A stretch of DNA of 64,000 bases, taken from contig CM068712.1 of NCBI GenBank assembly GCA_035079005.1, positions 35,171,639-35,235,638 on the forward strand, read 5' to 3'. The notes beneath the pieces are model-generated. The model saw only the letters and a program-made list of their open reading frames with translations, searched no databases and was not told the DNA's origin. The position numbers were made by a program, and so were the translations under genes. This document shows positions 45,334-57,097 of this stretch, piece by piece (positions within the stretch are counted from its first letter, which is position 1; every line of letters begins with the position of its first letter). Source of the stretch: Fraxinus americana (lineage: Eukaryota > Streptophyta > Magnoliopsida > Lamiales > Oleaceae).

Positions 45334-48300
45334 TGTTACACGGTCAGCCAATTTCTGTCTATGTTGATACTTCTCATTACAATGGTAGCATACAGTTAAA
45401 TAGGAATAAATATAATCCTAATTTAGGCTATACAAGATTGTAGTCTGAAAATATGGTAATCCCTTAATATGGGGAATTTGTTTTGATTGAATTTCCTAAT
45501 CTACTACCTAACAGTACACGCCAATACTCCCCCTCAAATTGATGCATTTAGGTCTCTGATGCTTAACTTGTTGAGTGAGTTGTGAAAATCTTTGCTTGAT
45601 ATTGCCTTTGTGAGTATATCTTCTAGCCGATCTTCAGATTTCACAAATGGGAATCGAATAATTTTTGCATCCAAATTCTCCTTGATAAAGTGTTGATCCA
45701 CTTTTACGTGTTTTGCCCGATCATATTGAACTGGGTTGTGAGCTATAGCAATAGCAACTTTGTTGTCGCAAAATAAATCTATCTTAGAAGTATGGGTGAA
45801 GCAAATTTCTATAAGTAACCTGTTGATCTAGAGGAGCTCACAAAGTCCTTTAGCCATTCCACGAAATTCGGCTTCGACACTTGATAGTGCCACCACTTTT
45901 TGTTTCCTACTTCTTCGGGTAATAAGATTCCCGCCAACAAAGGTGAAGTAGCCGGAGGTGGATTTTTTGTCTTATATGTTTCTGGCCACGATTTGTACCT
46001 GTGTAGCATTTGTTGAAAACATAAGTCCTTTTCCTTGTAAGGATTTTAGGTACCAAATTATTCGGGTCACAGCATCCATCTAATCTTTACTAGGATTATG
46101 CATGAATTGACTAACCACGCATACATCATATGCAATGTCAAGATGAGTATGGGAGAAGTACATTAGCTTACCAACTAAATTTTGATACCTTCCGTTATCC
46201 GTTGGAACTTGGTCTGGATGTTCCCCAAGATGGTGATTTTGTGCAATTGGAGTATTCACCAGTTTGTGTATCCAGCAGTGTTATCCACGTCATTTATATT
46301 GGAGGGTGTGTCAAGAGTGCTTACCTCAGGGATATTCTCAGGAGATGAGTTTGTAGATATTGAGGAAAGGGGAGTTTGGTTTAGCTTCTATAGATATATT
46401 ACCTCTCGAATGTGCATCCAGTTTTGTGGATTGATCAATACTCAGTGCATTCGGCTCCATCAATTTATCTAGCTCTGTTTCAATTTTCGGCCAGTCAAAG
46501 TGCAACCAATTTTTCTATTCATTGTATGTCTCCCCCTGAATAGGAGAATTGGTAGTTGGGGAGAAAAAAATATTTGATTCTAGGAATGTAACATCCATAG
46601 TCACATATGTGCATTTGGTAGAGAGATCATAGCACCAATAACTTTTATGGTGTACACCATAGCCCAAGAAGATACAGTGGAGAGTGCAAGGATCAACTTC
46701 CATTCGTTAACTTTTGTGAATGTGCACATATGCTACGCAACCAAACACTCGGGGAGAGCATTAATATTATAGGTATAGTGACATGAGATGCTAGGACCTG
46801 TAATGGAGTTTTAAAATTTAAGACTTTGTAAACCATCCAGTTGAGTAAATGTACAGCCGTGGATACTGCATTAGGCCAGTAACTGTTTGGAACATGGGCT
46901 CCATGGAGTAAAGCACGTGCAGTCTCAAGAATATGGCGGTTTTTTTGCTCAGCAATGCCATTTTGCTGAGGGGTTTGGAGGCGTATCTTCTCATGAACAA
47001 GACCATGGCATTTAAAGTAGGTATGGAAGAGCCGATTATCATATTCTTAGCCATTGTCAGAGCGTATAACTTGGAGCTTGGCAGAGAATTGAGTTTGAAT
47101 CATGGCAAGGAATGACCGGAATACTTTTAGTACTTCATCCTTGTGTTTTAGTAAGTCCCCAGCGAGGTCATGCGAGTACAACCATCAACAAGATGACAAA
47201 GTAACAAACCCTAGATCCAACAGAGATAGGAGAAGGACCTCATAAATCAAAATGAATTAAAGCAAATGGAATACTACTTTTATGCTTACTCAACGGATAA
47301 GAAGTATGGTGACTTTTTGCCAAAATGCAGGTATTACATTTAAAGTAAAAACTCATAACATTTGAAAAAAGACTAGGTAGTAAATGTTTTAAATAGCTGA
47401 TTGATGGATGTCCCAAGCGGCGATGCCAGAGCCAAATCTATCGTTCCCTTCCATTACTTTGTATGTAATGTGCGTGTCCCACACTGAAGTCTTCCATGTA
47501 GTATAATCCCCCTTCTTAGTACCATGCCCAAGTATTTCCTTGGTGAGAATATCTTGAAGAAGACAAAATGTAGGATAAATGAGTACTGCACAATTTAGTT
47601 CAGTAGTAACTTGACTAACAGAAAGTGATTTATGCGAAAGTAAAGGCACAAGTACGAGATAAATGTAGAGAATGAGACAAAGAAATCGGGCCGGCCACTG
47701 TAATCAGGGAAATGACCCTATTCGCATTTGCCACACTAGTGCGTCGAGATATGGATTTCTGAGTAAAATCTTTTGCATCATATATCATATGATCAGTGGT
47801 CCCAAAGTCAAGTAGTCAGGCACAACTAGCATTGTCCTTGGTGGCGGTAATAATGCGGAACCAAAATTTTCTAAATCCGAAGTAGAATCCAAATTTTTCA
47901 GAGATTCAGCATAGATCGGTATCAAAGATAACTAAAGTTCAACTGTTACCACCATTGCTTTGCCTATATGTCCACCAGTGTTTTTTTTATTTTCTTTTTT
48001 TTGCCTGCAGCTCATGCCACCAATTATGTTGCCTGTTAAGTTTAAAACAATTTTCACGTTTGTACCTTTTATTTCCATGGTAAGAACATTTAGCTCCCTC
48101 AAAATCACCTTCTTTATTTGTGCCTTGCGACCTGCTAAGGCCCATAGAAGTCGACCCAGTAGCCAGACCCAGTTTGAGTCCTTTAGTGACCAAAATAGCA
48201 CTGAAGGAGCCGTCAAAGTCGTTGGCGGTCATCATCGTCTATCGAAGTGCCTCCCTGCGAACATGGGCGTAAGCTTGTTTGACATAAGGGAATGGCTTCA

Positions 48301-49188
48301 TCTATAGTACACCGCTACAAATGCCGTCGAGGTGGTCATCGAGTCCGTCCAAGAAGGTGCAGACGCGGTCTACTTGAAGCATTTTGTTGTAGTGTTGGAT
48401 AGCTGTCATGCACTCCATTGGATTTGGACGACGGAAGTCGATTTCCCGCCACAAGCCTTGCAAGTCTGTATCAAATTTTTCCAAACAGCCACCCGATTGT
48501 TTCAGTCAGGTCACTCGTTGTCAGAGTTCATTCACTTGTGAAGTGTCATTGCCATTGAAGTAGGTGGTCGCAATAGCATCCCAAACCTCTTTTGTCGTGG
48601 GGAATTTGATGAAGTTTCCAATCAGGGTTGAATCCATAGAATTAATTAACCACCCTTTCATGATGGCATTGTCGGTTCTCAACCGCCATTCAATTAGCCA
48701 AGTTTGTCCTTTCCGGGGATATACATCTCCATAACTTGAGATCAAAGTGAGTAGTTGGAACCATCCAATTTAATGCCAATTGGGGTTGAATTTTCAATGG
48801 TTGAAGTTGGATTTTGGATAGAGCTTTTGCCATTTTGTTTGGGAATTCTTGGAATGGAGATTCGGGATTGTGGATAGAATCGCCTGGGTTGGAGACGGTT
48901 CCGGTGTCTGCCATGTATTTGAGAAAATGTCTAGATGGGGAAGTTAGGTATTTTGGCGAGAAAGGAGCCAAGGATCAATTGGCTGCTCTGATGCCATGTT
49001 ACACGGTAAGCCAATTTCTATCCATATTGATGCTTCTCGTTACAATGGTAGCATACACTTAAATAGGAAGAGATATAATCCTAATTTAGATTATACAAGA
49101 TTGTAAGCTGAAAATATGGTAATCCCTTGATATGGGGAATTTGTTTGATTGAATTTCCTAATCTGCTACCTAAAAACTCATGCCAATA
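45334..49188 (-). mobile_element. Older Ty1/copia element, internally deleted, target duplication gtaag
   Basis: LTRs of 193 and 192 bp (45334-45526, 48997-49188) run TGTTACACGG to GCCAATA on the plus strand, so the minus-strand LTR begins with TA rather than TG. The exact flank gtaag (45329-45333, 49189-49193) confirms the outer ends. The primer site (minus TGGCATCAGAGC, one mismatch to tRNA-Met) is at 48985-48996. A polypurine tract lies at about 45527-45540 (complement ctccccctcaaatt). The LTRs differ at about 20 sites, roughly 11 percent, so it is much older than the element at 35665. Confidence 0.9.
45541..48915 (-). pseudogene. Remains of copia gag-pol (gag, integrase parts, RNase H)
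   Basis: From right to left: gag start MADTGTVSNPGDSIHNPE at 48915, gag body near 48745-48300 (IMKGWLINSMDSTLIGN; FLDGLDDHLD), and a decayed zinc knuckle CSYHGNKRYKRENCFKLN near 48110-48050. Traces of pre-integrase follow near 47560 (LTKEILGHGTKKGDYT), then integrase C-terminal parts at 47054-46515 (ARALLHGAHVPN- and VTFLESNIFFSP-like words). The RT core is missing. RNase H remains at about 46030-45545 (KSTSGYFTFVGGN; SSVEAEFRGMA; DNKVAIAIAHNPVQYDRAKH). Many stops and frame changes occur. It is a dead derivative. Confidence 0.85.
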
Positions 49189-49193
49189 GTAAG

Positions 49194-49861
49194 TAAGTCC
49201 ATGTGGAGGATTTGGGGCATTCAGGGATGCCAGCAACAAGGTCACCGTGTCCCAATTTGAATCACTAAAATTTGAAACTGCAGGTAACTGAAATCATTGG
49301 AGTTGATGAGGAGAGCAAGAATTCGGTGGGTAAAAGTATTTTGAAGCCATGTTCATCTGGTAAAAACTAAAAAACAATATATGTCATCAAGAAGAAATTT
49401 CGTAAAAGAAAATTAGAAATTCTGAAATTAATGTTTACATGTGGCCATGTATGTGATTACCTGATAGGCCCCTATATGTTCTGTGAATTCGCTTATTGCA
49501 GATTGCTGTCAATAAAAAATTGGGGGGTGGGGGGGGGGGGGGGGTTGGGAGTCGGTTTCATTCATCCGGAAATTAGAGTTGAGAATGGGAGAGAAGCAGA
49601 ACCTATCGAAAGTTCAGCAAACCAATTGTCTTTCAATATCAATTCCTTGTACGTTGGTTGTTATTTCTTGTTATTCAGTCGTCGTTTACAATTAGTGCAG
49701 AAAACACCAAAGATACAGTTTAACTGCTGTTCAATTTACATTGAATAGCTACAAACAAGGACCAAAACCCAACACAGATCTGCATCCACTTCAAATGAGT
49801 ATGCTGACTAGAAGACAAAAAAGGAAGCTACAAAAGCTTATCAAGGCAAAGTATCGTATTC
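49194..49861. other. Spacer 3' of the LYK5-like gene, with a G-run
   Basis: No gene seen. A run of about 20 G with one T lies at 49521-49543, followed by ttggga; it may form a G-quadruplex, or be uncertain in length in the assembly. The 3' UTR of the LYK5-like gene probably occupies the right part. Confidence 0.5.
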
Positions 49862-51775
49862 TTAGATGCTAATTGTCGTTTCATAAGACAATGTAGAAGT
49901 TGAAATTCTTGACAGAGACTGGAGAATGTCGTCCATGCTCGGACGATGTGATGGTTCCTTCTTGAGGCAATGATCAATCAACTTAATTACTAACATGGCT
50001 AGGTTTGAGGGATACGTTCCTTGTAGCGAAGAATCCATTAGATTTTTTAGATTCTCCTTTCCATTTTCTGCATGAAGTACAGGGATTAGCATCTCCGATA
50101 ACTCTGTGTTTACGCCTTCATACAGCAGAGCAACTTCTTTTCCTGTTAGGATCTCCAGCATGAGAATCCCAAATGCGTACACATCAAGCTTAGGGGTGAT
50201 TAATCCATTCTCTAAATACTCAGGAGACATGTAACCTTTTGTGCCCACAATGTGCCTCGTCAAGGCAAATTGACCTTCCTTCCCATCTGTTGACCTTGCT
50301 AGACCAAAGTTCGCGATTTTGGCTCTGAAATCGCCATCAAGAAGAACATTACTGCTATTCAAATCTTTGTGTACATGTGGAGGGGACATGTAACGATGGA
50401 GATAATTAAGCCCTGTGGCTATATCTGAAGCAATCTGTATTCTCTGGTTCCAGGTCAGGAACTTTTGATCAATTTTGTGAATCCAGTCACTAAGAGGTCC
50501 ATTGGCAGCATATTCGTAAACAAGATACCAGTTTCCCTCATTGAAACAAACACCCGAGAGACGTATTAGATTGAAATGATTGATTTTGTCGAGCAAATTG
50601 ATCTCTTTTGTTACATTTCCATTCATTTTCTTGATGGCAGCAAAATCTCCATTAATACTACCACGATATACAGAGCCCTTAATCAAACAAGCAGGACTGA
50701 AATCTTCTGTTGCAGCTCTAAGTTCTTCAAAAGTGTAAACTTTAAGAGATTGAGCAATACTGGATATACTGTCCCAGAATTCCTGTGATTCTTCATCCTC
50801 TTTTTTGTTAAGTGGTTTCTGAACTGATTCAATGCTATATGGTGAGGAAGCTGGTTCAGCTTTCTGTTTCTTTTTACGAAAGAACATACGGAAAATGATA
50901 GTTCCGACAACTGATGCAATGATCAGACCCCCAAGAACACCAACAACAGCATAAACCCATGTTTTATTTGAACCACCACTCGGTGGAGGGACAGATGGTG
51001 GTGTTCTAGATGACGGTGGTGATGGTTGTGGTGGTGATCCTATGACTTGGGAACTTGATGGTGGATCCTGAAGGGGGACTAAAAGAGTAGTGAAGGGATA
51101 TATTGTAAAGTCTTGTTCGGATAGTCCATTGGCCCTAAGCGTGTTCCCTGTATTGACCCCGAATTTTTTGCTTATCAGGGAAACATACTCCCCCGAAGTG
51201 ACCAAATAACTCAATAGATATTTCACACCATCACTACTTTGGTTCTTTGTTGGACAAGCACATCTTAATGGAACTGTAATTCTCGTACCAGCATATAAGT
51301 TCCTGGTGGGATAACGGTTCTGAGCCTGGAGTGCTTGACAGGTTGATAAACCTTGAAAAGTGTTGTTTGCAATGAAGAAATAAGTATTATCATGCTGGAT
51401 AACGAAAGAAGTATTCGTCTGATAGTACTGACTCGAACACGAACAGGTGACTGGAACGAGCACCATCCGATCTGTATCAAATGTTGCATTCTGAGCAACT
51501 GAATTGAGCTGAGAGAGTTGGGGTGGATCAACGGCCAATAACTTAGCAATGGTGGAGACGCTGTCGAATTGAGATTGAGCTCGGAATGTGAGATAAGCTT
51601 GACAACTCTGGCTTATGCCATTGCAGGTATAGCCAAGAACAGAAGTTGAATTATCTCTGCTGTCACATAATGTTGTGGCCTTTTTTATATATGGCTGCTG
51701 AGCAAGAATGACAGAACAGCAAGAAATCAGACACAGAAGGGTGCAAATGGAAGAGACAAGCTCAGAATAATTCAT
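49862..51775 (-). CDS. LYK5: LysM receptor-like pseudokinase, LYK5-like (chitin receptor)
   Basis: LYK5-type proteins bind chitin oligomers at the plasma membrane and pair with the active kinase CERK1 to start immune signalling. The single exon codes for 637 residues, as usual for the intronless LYK4/LYK5/NFP group. A signal peptide ends near residue 25 (SVILAQQP). Three LysM units are separated by the CSC (111-113) and CAC (172-174) motifs. A proline-rich spacer lies at about 236-267 and a membrane helix at 273-298. The kinase-like domain covers about 347-622. Lysine 382 is kept (AAIKK), but the glycine loop is KGSVYRG, HRD is HKD (469-471) and DFG is NFG (489-491), so catalysis is unlikely, as known for the family. 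It is the only intact one of three LysM receptors in the window. LYK4 is the alternative name. Confidence 0.92.
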   Translation of the reverse strand: MNYSELVSSICTLLCLISCCSVILAQQPYIKKATTLCDSRDNSTSVLGYTCNGISQSCQAYLTFRAQSQFDSVSTIAKLLAVDPPQLSQLNSVAQNATFDTDRMVLVPVTCSCSSQYYQTNTSFVIQHDNTYFFIANNTFQGLSTCQALQAQNRYPTRNLYAGTRITVPLRCACPTKNQSSDGVKYLLSYLVTSGEYVSLISKKFGVNTGNTLRANGLSEQDFTIYPFTTLLVPLQDPPSSSQVIGSPPQPSPPSSRTPPSVPPPSGGSNKTWVYAVVGVLGGLIIASVVGTIIFRMFFRKKKQKAEPASSPYSIESVQKPLNKKEDEESQEFWDSISSIAQSLKVYTFEELRAATEDFSPACLIKGSVYRGSINGDFAAIKKMNGNVTKEINLLDKINHFNLIRLSGVCFNEGNWYLVYEYAANGPLSDWIHKIDQKFLTWNQRIQIASDIATGLNYLHRYMSPPHVHKDLNSSNVLLDGDFRAKIANFGLARSTDGKEGQFALTRHIVGTKGYMSPEYLENGLITPKLDVYAFGILMLEILTGKEVALLYEGVNTELSEMLIPVLHAENGKENLKNLMDSSLQGTYPSNLAMLVIKLIDHCLKKEPSHRPSMDDILQSLSRISTSTLSYETTISI

Positions 51776-53056
51776 TTCAGTTTAAAGGAAAAATATTATC
51801 AGAATGTTTTATTTGCTCAATGTCTTGGGAGAAATTAAGGTTTTTTCAGACAAATGAAGGGGGATGAATCTGTGAGTTTGAAAGATTCTTGCCAGGAAAC
51901 AAATTCCTCAGTATCCTTATACGAATGTATAATGAAGTTTCTTGGAACAAGGTAGGATGATGAAATAAAGTGGTCGTTTAGCTAACAAACGGTACAAACC
52001 CATGGAAATTATCTGCTTTGTTGACCATCTATTACCAGTCCGCACTTCTTTTTTCTTAGTGCTGTCATTCTCGTGTATGGAAAAAATTATATGTAAAAAG
52101 AAAAAAGAGTTATGGATTTTTTTGGGAAATTCTATTTTAAGTTGTTACTAGGTCTCAAAATGTATGAACATGGCATGTTTATCTATAATGTATTAAATAT
52201 CACATCAATTGAGAATAATTTTTTGGACGATTTTAACTTTACCACAATTCAATTATTTTAATAATATATTGCTTTTTATTTTTCAATATGTTATAAATAT
52301 TACAAAATTCTAGGCGTGTATAAATTTCATGTTATTAATTCTCAATTAATTAATATTCACATTAATCTATATGAATCTAGAGTTATTATAGATGGAGTTA
52401 TTTCGATTCATGTATCTAGAAATTTTAATAGATGTTTAAATTTATGTATATGCAATTAATTTTTATGTACCAAATAGAATATAAAAACGTTGCTCATTTG
52501 TAGTATTTCATCATCACAAAAAATTTAAATAATAGAAGTTGAGTTTTAAGAGTACAATTTTCTTCTCTTAAATTTGTATCCCAAATTTTATTTTCTTTAA
52601 TTCGTTTGAGACTTATCAAATCCTTCTAACAAATTGATATCAAATATCAATTTTACAATAATTATAAAGTATTTTAGAATAATATGCAATGCACGTTTAA
52701 CTTTGACTAGTTTACCTAAAAGACTAGATATTAACAAATTTCGAGCAATTTTGACAGCAATTTTTCACTAAAACGCGATAAAAGTCAGTGTGGAAATTGT
52801 TGGGTATATCGAACAAAATTTCCACAAGGGAGATTGTGAACAATGCATAACGTTGACTTGAACAAACATTGTCTACTTGTCCAGCCCACTATGTCGACAA
52901 TATCAAAGATACCATCATGTGAAAGATATGGACCCAGATTCTCCAGTTGACTCGGTAAGAATTTTATTATTATTTTTGTAATTTATCAAGGGAATGAACC
53001 ATTAAAATAATACATTCCGTATAGGCTGAAATTAGTCGGTCCAATTTACTATTTTT
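51776..53056. other. Upstream region of the LYK5-like gene and AT-rich spacer
   Basis: The promoter of the LYK5-like gene must lie at the left. I see no unmistakable TATA box, and no other gene or clear transposon end. Confidence 0.45.
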
Positions 53057-53059
53057 TTA

Positions 53060-53446
53060 GGCACTGTTTGATTGACGAACTTTTTCATGAAAAATGAAAA
53101 AGAAATTTCATTTCCACCCACATGACATGTTTGATTGGCCATGGATTCTTGGCAATTCAATTTCCACCCAAAGCCCCACACGTGTCCAATTCTTGGGTTT
53201 TGAGAAATTCATTTTCCCATGGTTTTGGTAGGAATTGATTTTCTATGCATCCTTATATATATATATATATATATATTTATTTATTTATTATTATTATTTT
53301 TTTTACAATGGAAGCAAATTCTATTCTCAATTGTAAATTTTTTTTCCTTTAATGGACAATTTTCATGAAAAAAAAAGTCAAACGAACACCAAAAGATCTA
53401 AAATTTCAACATTTTCTAGGTGAAAAATTATACCAATCAAACACAA
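53060..53446. mobile_element. Tourist-like MITE, weak ends
   Basis: GGCACTGTTTGATTG on the left and CAATCAAACACAA on the right are inverted ends, flanked by tta on both sides (53057-53059, 53447-53449). The inner arms are only loosely related. It contains a (TA)n tract at 53252-53272. Ends of this type with a 3-bp TTA duplication suggest PIF/Harbinger. Confidence 0.42.
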
Positions 53447-53449
53447 TTA

Positions 53450-54347
53450 ATTGACAATTTACAGTCAAATGAATTCTAGGCAATTTAATTCCCTAAAATT
53501 TATTTTTTCCACCCAAATTTCATCCTTACTATCAAAAGGAAATCCCAATTTGGTTTAGATAAAAATAAAATTTCTAATAAATTTTGATAAAAGTTAATGG
53601 AGTGTATAGTCGAAAAACAGTGAGTCCATGAAATTGTGACTACATTATTTTTTTGACTTTGACTAAAATTTTAATTTTTTAGTTGAATTAAACAGGGGCT
53701 AAGTAAAGAAAATTGAATGGATTTTTTCCCTTTAGTTTTTTTAGTAAATAATCAATTAAAATTGATTCATCACTGCACATAAATTATTACCATTTCTTCA
53801 TTATCTAAAATTTAGTTTTCAAATAATGCAATTAACGAGTTACAGTTGTGTTACTGTTATCGACAACATACCGTTACATGAATTTCTTTGTGTTACATTG
53901 AAAGTTGTTTGTTGTAACCCTAAGTTGATATCAAATGTTCAGTTACACCTCTTGTGATTTGACTTTCAATTAGAGTTGTGTTAATGAATTTTTGGTCGTT
54001 TAATTTCTCGCATTATGTTAGAATTTTATACACATCATTGTAGTAATGTTACTTATAGTATTGTGTTCTAATAACACGATTTTTGTAATTTGTTTCAAGA
54101 ATACATCACAATTTGTTGTATGGTGATTGTAATTTGTGCTCAATATCGCGGCATTAACTTTCTCAAAACTAGCAACAAAACCAGAAAGAGTTAAGGAAAA
54201 AGCTGGCGTCGGGAATGAGGATGAAGGTATGTGTGTTGTATAATTATCAAATTTATGTGGTAATTTTTACTTGTGAACATTTTGTTTTGAATTGGGAAGA
54301 AGATGTTGTGTATTGTGTGCACTATAATTTCGGCCAGTTTGAATAAC
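53450..54347. other. AT-rich spacer, no gene seen
   Basis: No recognisable gene or repeat beyond AT-rich sequence. Confidence 0.5.
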
Positions 54348-54350
54348 TAA

Positions 54351-54592
54351 GGTCCCGTTTGATTGCCATATTTTCCATGGAAGCGGTCACATCCGAGGAA
54401 AACGAATTTCACTTTGGTCATTTGATTGCAACGTGGAAATGGAAATCGAAACCGAATTCTAAGGTACGGTCACTTTAAACTACATTTTCATTGTTTTCAT
54501 AGAAAACGGATTTTTATGAATTTGGTGAATTTTTATTTTCCAACTAACATGAAATTGAAATTCATTTTCACATTTGCTAATCAAACAGACCC
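54351..54592. mobile_element. Tourist-like (PIF/Harbinger) MITE, 242 bp
   Basis: Ends GGTCCCGTTTGATTGCC and (inverse) GGGTCTGTTTGATTAGC, flanked by taa on both sides (54348-54350, 54593-54595). Inner arms (gaaacggattttt and similar words) also pair in part. Typical of PIF/Harbinger. Confidence 0.65.
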
Positions 54593-54931
54593 TAAATGTA
54601 TCTTTATGATGAATAAGTGTTTACTCGAGTCAGGTTCTACATGAGGTTAGAGAAACGCTTCATCTCACGCTATACACATCCAAGAAAAAACATGCATCTG
54701 CAACTAGCTTCAGGTGGATGGAATTCCGTGCGGGCATGCAGTACAAAGCATTGGGAAATTAAAAGATGATTCATACAGGTATTGATCCATTTTATCATAC
54801 AAATGAAGTGTATATTGTAGCATAACAACTCTATGTAAACCCACTTGGTGACGTGCTAGTTTAATAGTACTTGAAAATGTAAAAAGAGTTTGTTGTAAAA
54901 TAAACAAGATATCAGAATAGCTCTAATATCA

Positions 54932-55570
54932 ATTATTGTGAAACAAACTACCAGATTAAGATGTTGAAATTATATGACAAATAATAATGAAGTATTTGAT
55001 CAAGTAAAAGAATAAAGAAGACACGAATATGACAGAGAAATTAAGAGATTTTATTGACTCAAGAATAATGGAGAAGAGAGAAAAATTACAATGGATCCTA
55101 TAATTCTAGAAATCTATTTTCTCACACTTAATTGTTATAAAATTGTATAAAATAGCCTAATATTTATAGGGAACATGTAGGGGACGTCCAAACCATTTTG
55201 ATAGAGTTGTTGATGTAATAGAATGCCCAAAATACGAGTCCAAAACCAAGTATGAATCAAAAAAGCGGAAATCCCGGATATCTCAAGTAGCGCCTAGGCA
55301 CTTGCTCCAAGCGCCTAGGCGTTGGGCCTGGCGCCAAGGCGCCGCGACCTTGGTGCTAAGTCTTGGGCCAAAAACATCCAAAGTGCTTCCAAAGCAATTC
55401 TTGTCCAATTCGAACTCTTCTTCAAGTCCAATGCTAATTTCCAACTCCCAATGAGCTTCCAAAATAGAACTACAACTTTATATAAGACTCCAATAACATT
55501 CCAAATTTGAATTCTTCTTGATATTCACTACAATTAGAATTCTTCAATACTTCAACAAAAAAATTCGGGT
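54932..55570 (-). mobile_element. Probable decayed LTR, minus strand
   Basis: At about 54922-54934 the plus strand reads gctctaatatcaa, a damaged complement of the tRNA-Met primer site, followed by tattgtgaaacaaac as a possible LTR edge. A TATA-like word (minus CTATAAATATTAGGC near 55171-55157) fits an LTR promoter. Near 55288-55345 the palindrome gcgcctaggc and ggcgccaaggcgcc cluster. The other end is unclear. Confidence 0.35.
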
Positions 55571-55819
55571 CACACCCAAATTCTAATAGAGTTGTTGTGT
55601 TGCATCCGAAACCCAAAAGAAAACCTGGAAGACCTAAGGATAGAAGATACAAATTAGCAGTAGAATGAGCATGAAACATCACGTGTGGATGTTGTAGGAT
55701 TTATGATCACAATCGAAGGAAATGCATGGACACGGTCTTTGAAACAAGTTCAAAAAAAGAAGGCAAAAGTATAGTTGGTGGTGAAAACTAAAACGTGCAA
55801 GTAATTTTTTAATATGGTG

Positions 55820-56186
55820 TTTAGGGATGGTAACGGAACGAGTCGATTATTCTTGTCCCCCTTTCCGTTGGGTATTTTTTTCATTTTACCCCACCCACAT
55901 ACTTGGTTAAGGCAGGGTGGGGCTGAACAAGTCCCATGCCCCGTGTATTGCCACGTTTTTTTTTTTTTTTTTACGTTTTTAGTTGGTGAAAATTATTACT
56001 TTTTTTTTTTCCCAATGCGTTAATAACAATCCATGCTTCCTTTAGAAAATGATGATAATTCTTTTCTTTTTATTTGATTAAAAAACTTAAATTTGATATA
56101 AACTTTAAACCGCTAGGTAGCAAGTTTTCCGTAGCCACTTCTCCCGTGGGTGTCAGGTTGAACGATTTTTTTTTTTGCCATCCCTA
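55820..56186. mobile_element. hAT-like MITE, degenerate target duplication
   Basis: TAGGGATGGTAAC on the left and GCCATCCCTA on the right are complementary hAT-type ends. The inner parts are C-rich left (ccccacccac) and T-rich, as in related plant families. The flanks atatggtg and aattggtg agree at 6 of 8 bases only. Confidence 0.5.
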
Positions 56187-56717
56187 AATTGGTGTTCAAA
56201 TATGGAATATAATTATCGACGCGGGACATATATTAGAATGTGATATATTCTGTGAATATTTTTCAACAAATATTATGTGGTTGTGTAGCATGTAAAAAGT
56301 GAAAAATCGCTTATTTCATGAGACCAATCTTTCTCGAATAGATCCTTTTAAAATGGACACAACCCGTTAAAGTTTACACGCTCATTCTAAGAAATATGTA
56401 ACTAAAGATATATTATTCTTTGCTCTATCAGTTGCATTCAAGTACTTTTTTCATTTATTTGTTAGAAAAAGTAAAACATATTTGTGTCAAAAAATTTTAC
56501 AATAGAATCATTCATTTATCTAAATATCTTTGGATAATCCAATAATTTTCTTTAAAACGATGCTCCAAATAATTGTGCAGGTTCGATCCAAATCAATTAT
56601 CTACGTTCTCCGTTACCAAGTTTTCCGACACGAGCAATGTCTTTTTACTATGTTGATTGACTCATGGTGCAATCAAACCCTTTACAACGCTTCCGGTGAC
56701 TAACAAATAAGAAGCAC
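56187..56717. other. Spacer or outer part of a SIRE-like LTR
   Basis: No gene. The words caggttcgatccaaatcaatta and later bases (56579-56640) resemble the segment near 62610-62640, so this may be part of the 3' LTR of the SIRE-like element. Confidence 0.3.
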
Positions 56718-57057
56718 TGATCTTTATACAATGTTGAGCTTTACGGGATCTCAATATGACCCACTATTGAGTTTTAATGGGACCTCAATATGACCAGCAC
56801 TATTGAATTTTACGGGACCTCAATATGACATACACTGTGATTTATAACGAGGAATACTGATCCTTCTACAGTGTTGAGTTTTAAGGGACCTCAACACGAC
56901 CCACTATTGAGTTTTAAAGGGATCTCAATATGACCAGCAATATTGAGCTTTACGGGATTTCAATATGACCCACACGGTAACTTACAATAAGGAGTATCGA
57001 TCCTTATACAATGTTAATTTTTAATGGACTTCAACGTGACCCACTATATTCAAAGTG
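56718..57057. repeat. Higher-order minisatellite: about 35-bp subunits in 140-bp units
   Basis: A subunit like ttgagttttaagggacctca recurs about ten times. Marker words (tgatccttatacaatgtt and variants) start at 56718, 56858 and 56998, giving an exact 140-bp period with four subunits each. Each subunit has TTGAG and CTCAA facing each other, so each can form a small hairpin. Confidence 0.8.
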
Positions 57058-57097
57058 TTTTTATAGTAGAATTCTTCTCTTGATAAATAATACAAAC

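Noticed and set aside
47960..48307. Plus-strand ORF MPICPPVFFLFSFFCLQL..
   Set aside because: Antisense shadow of copia gag on the minus strand.
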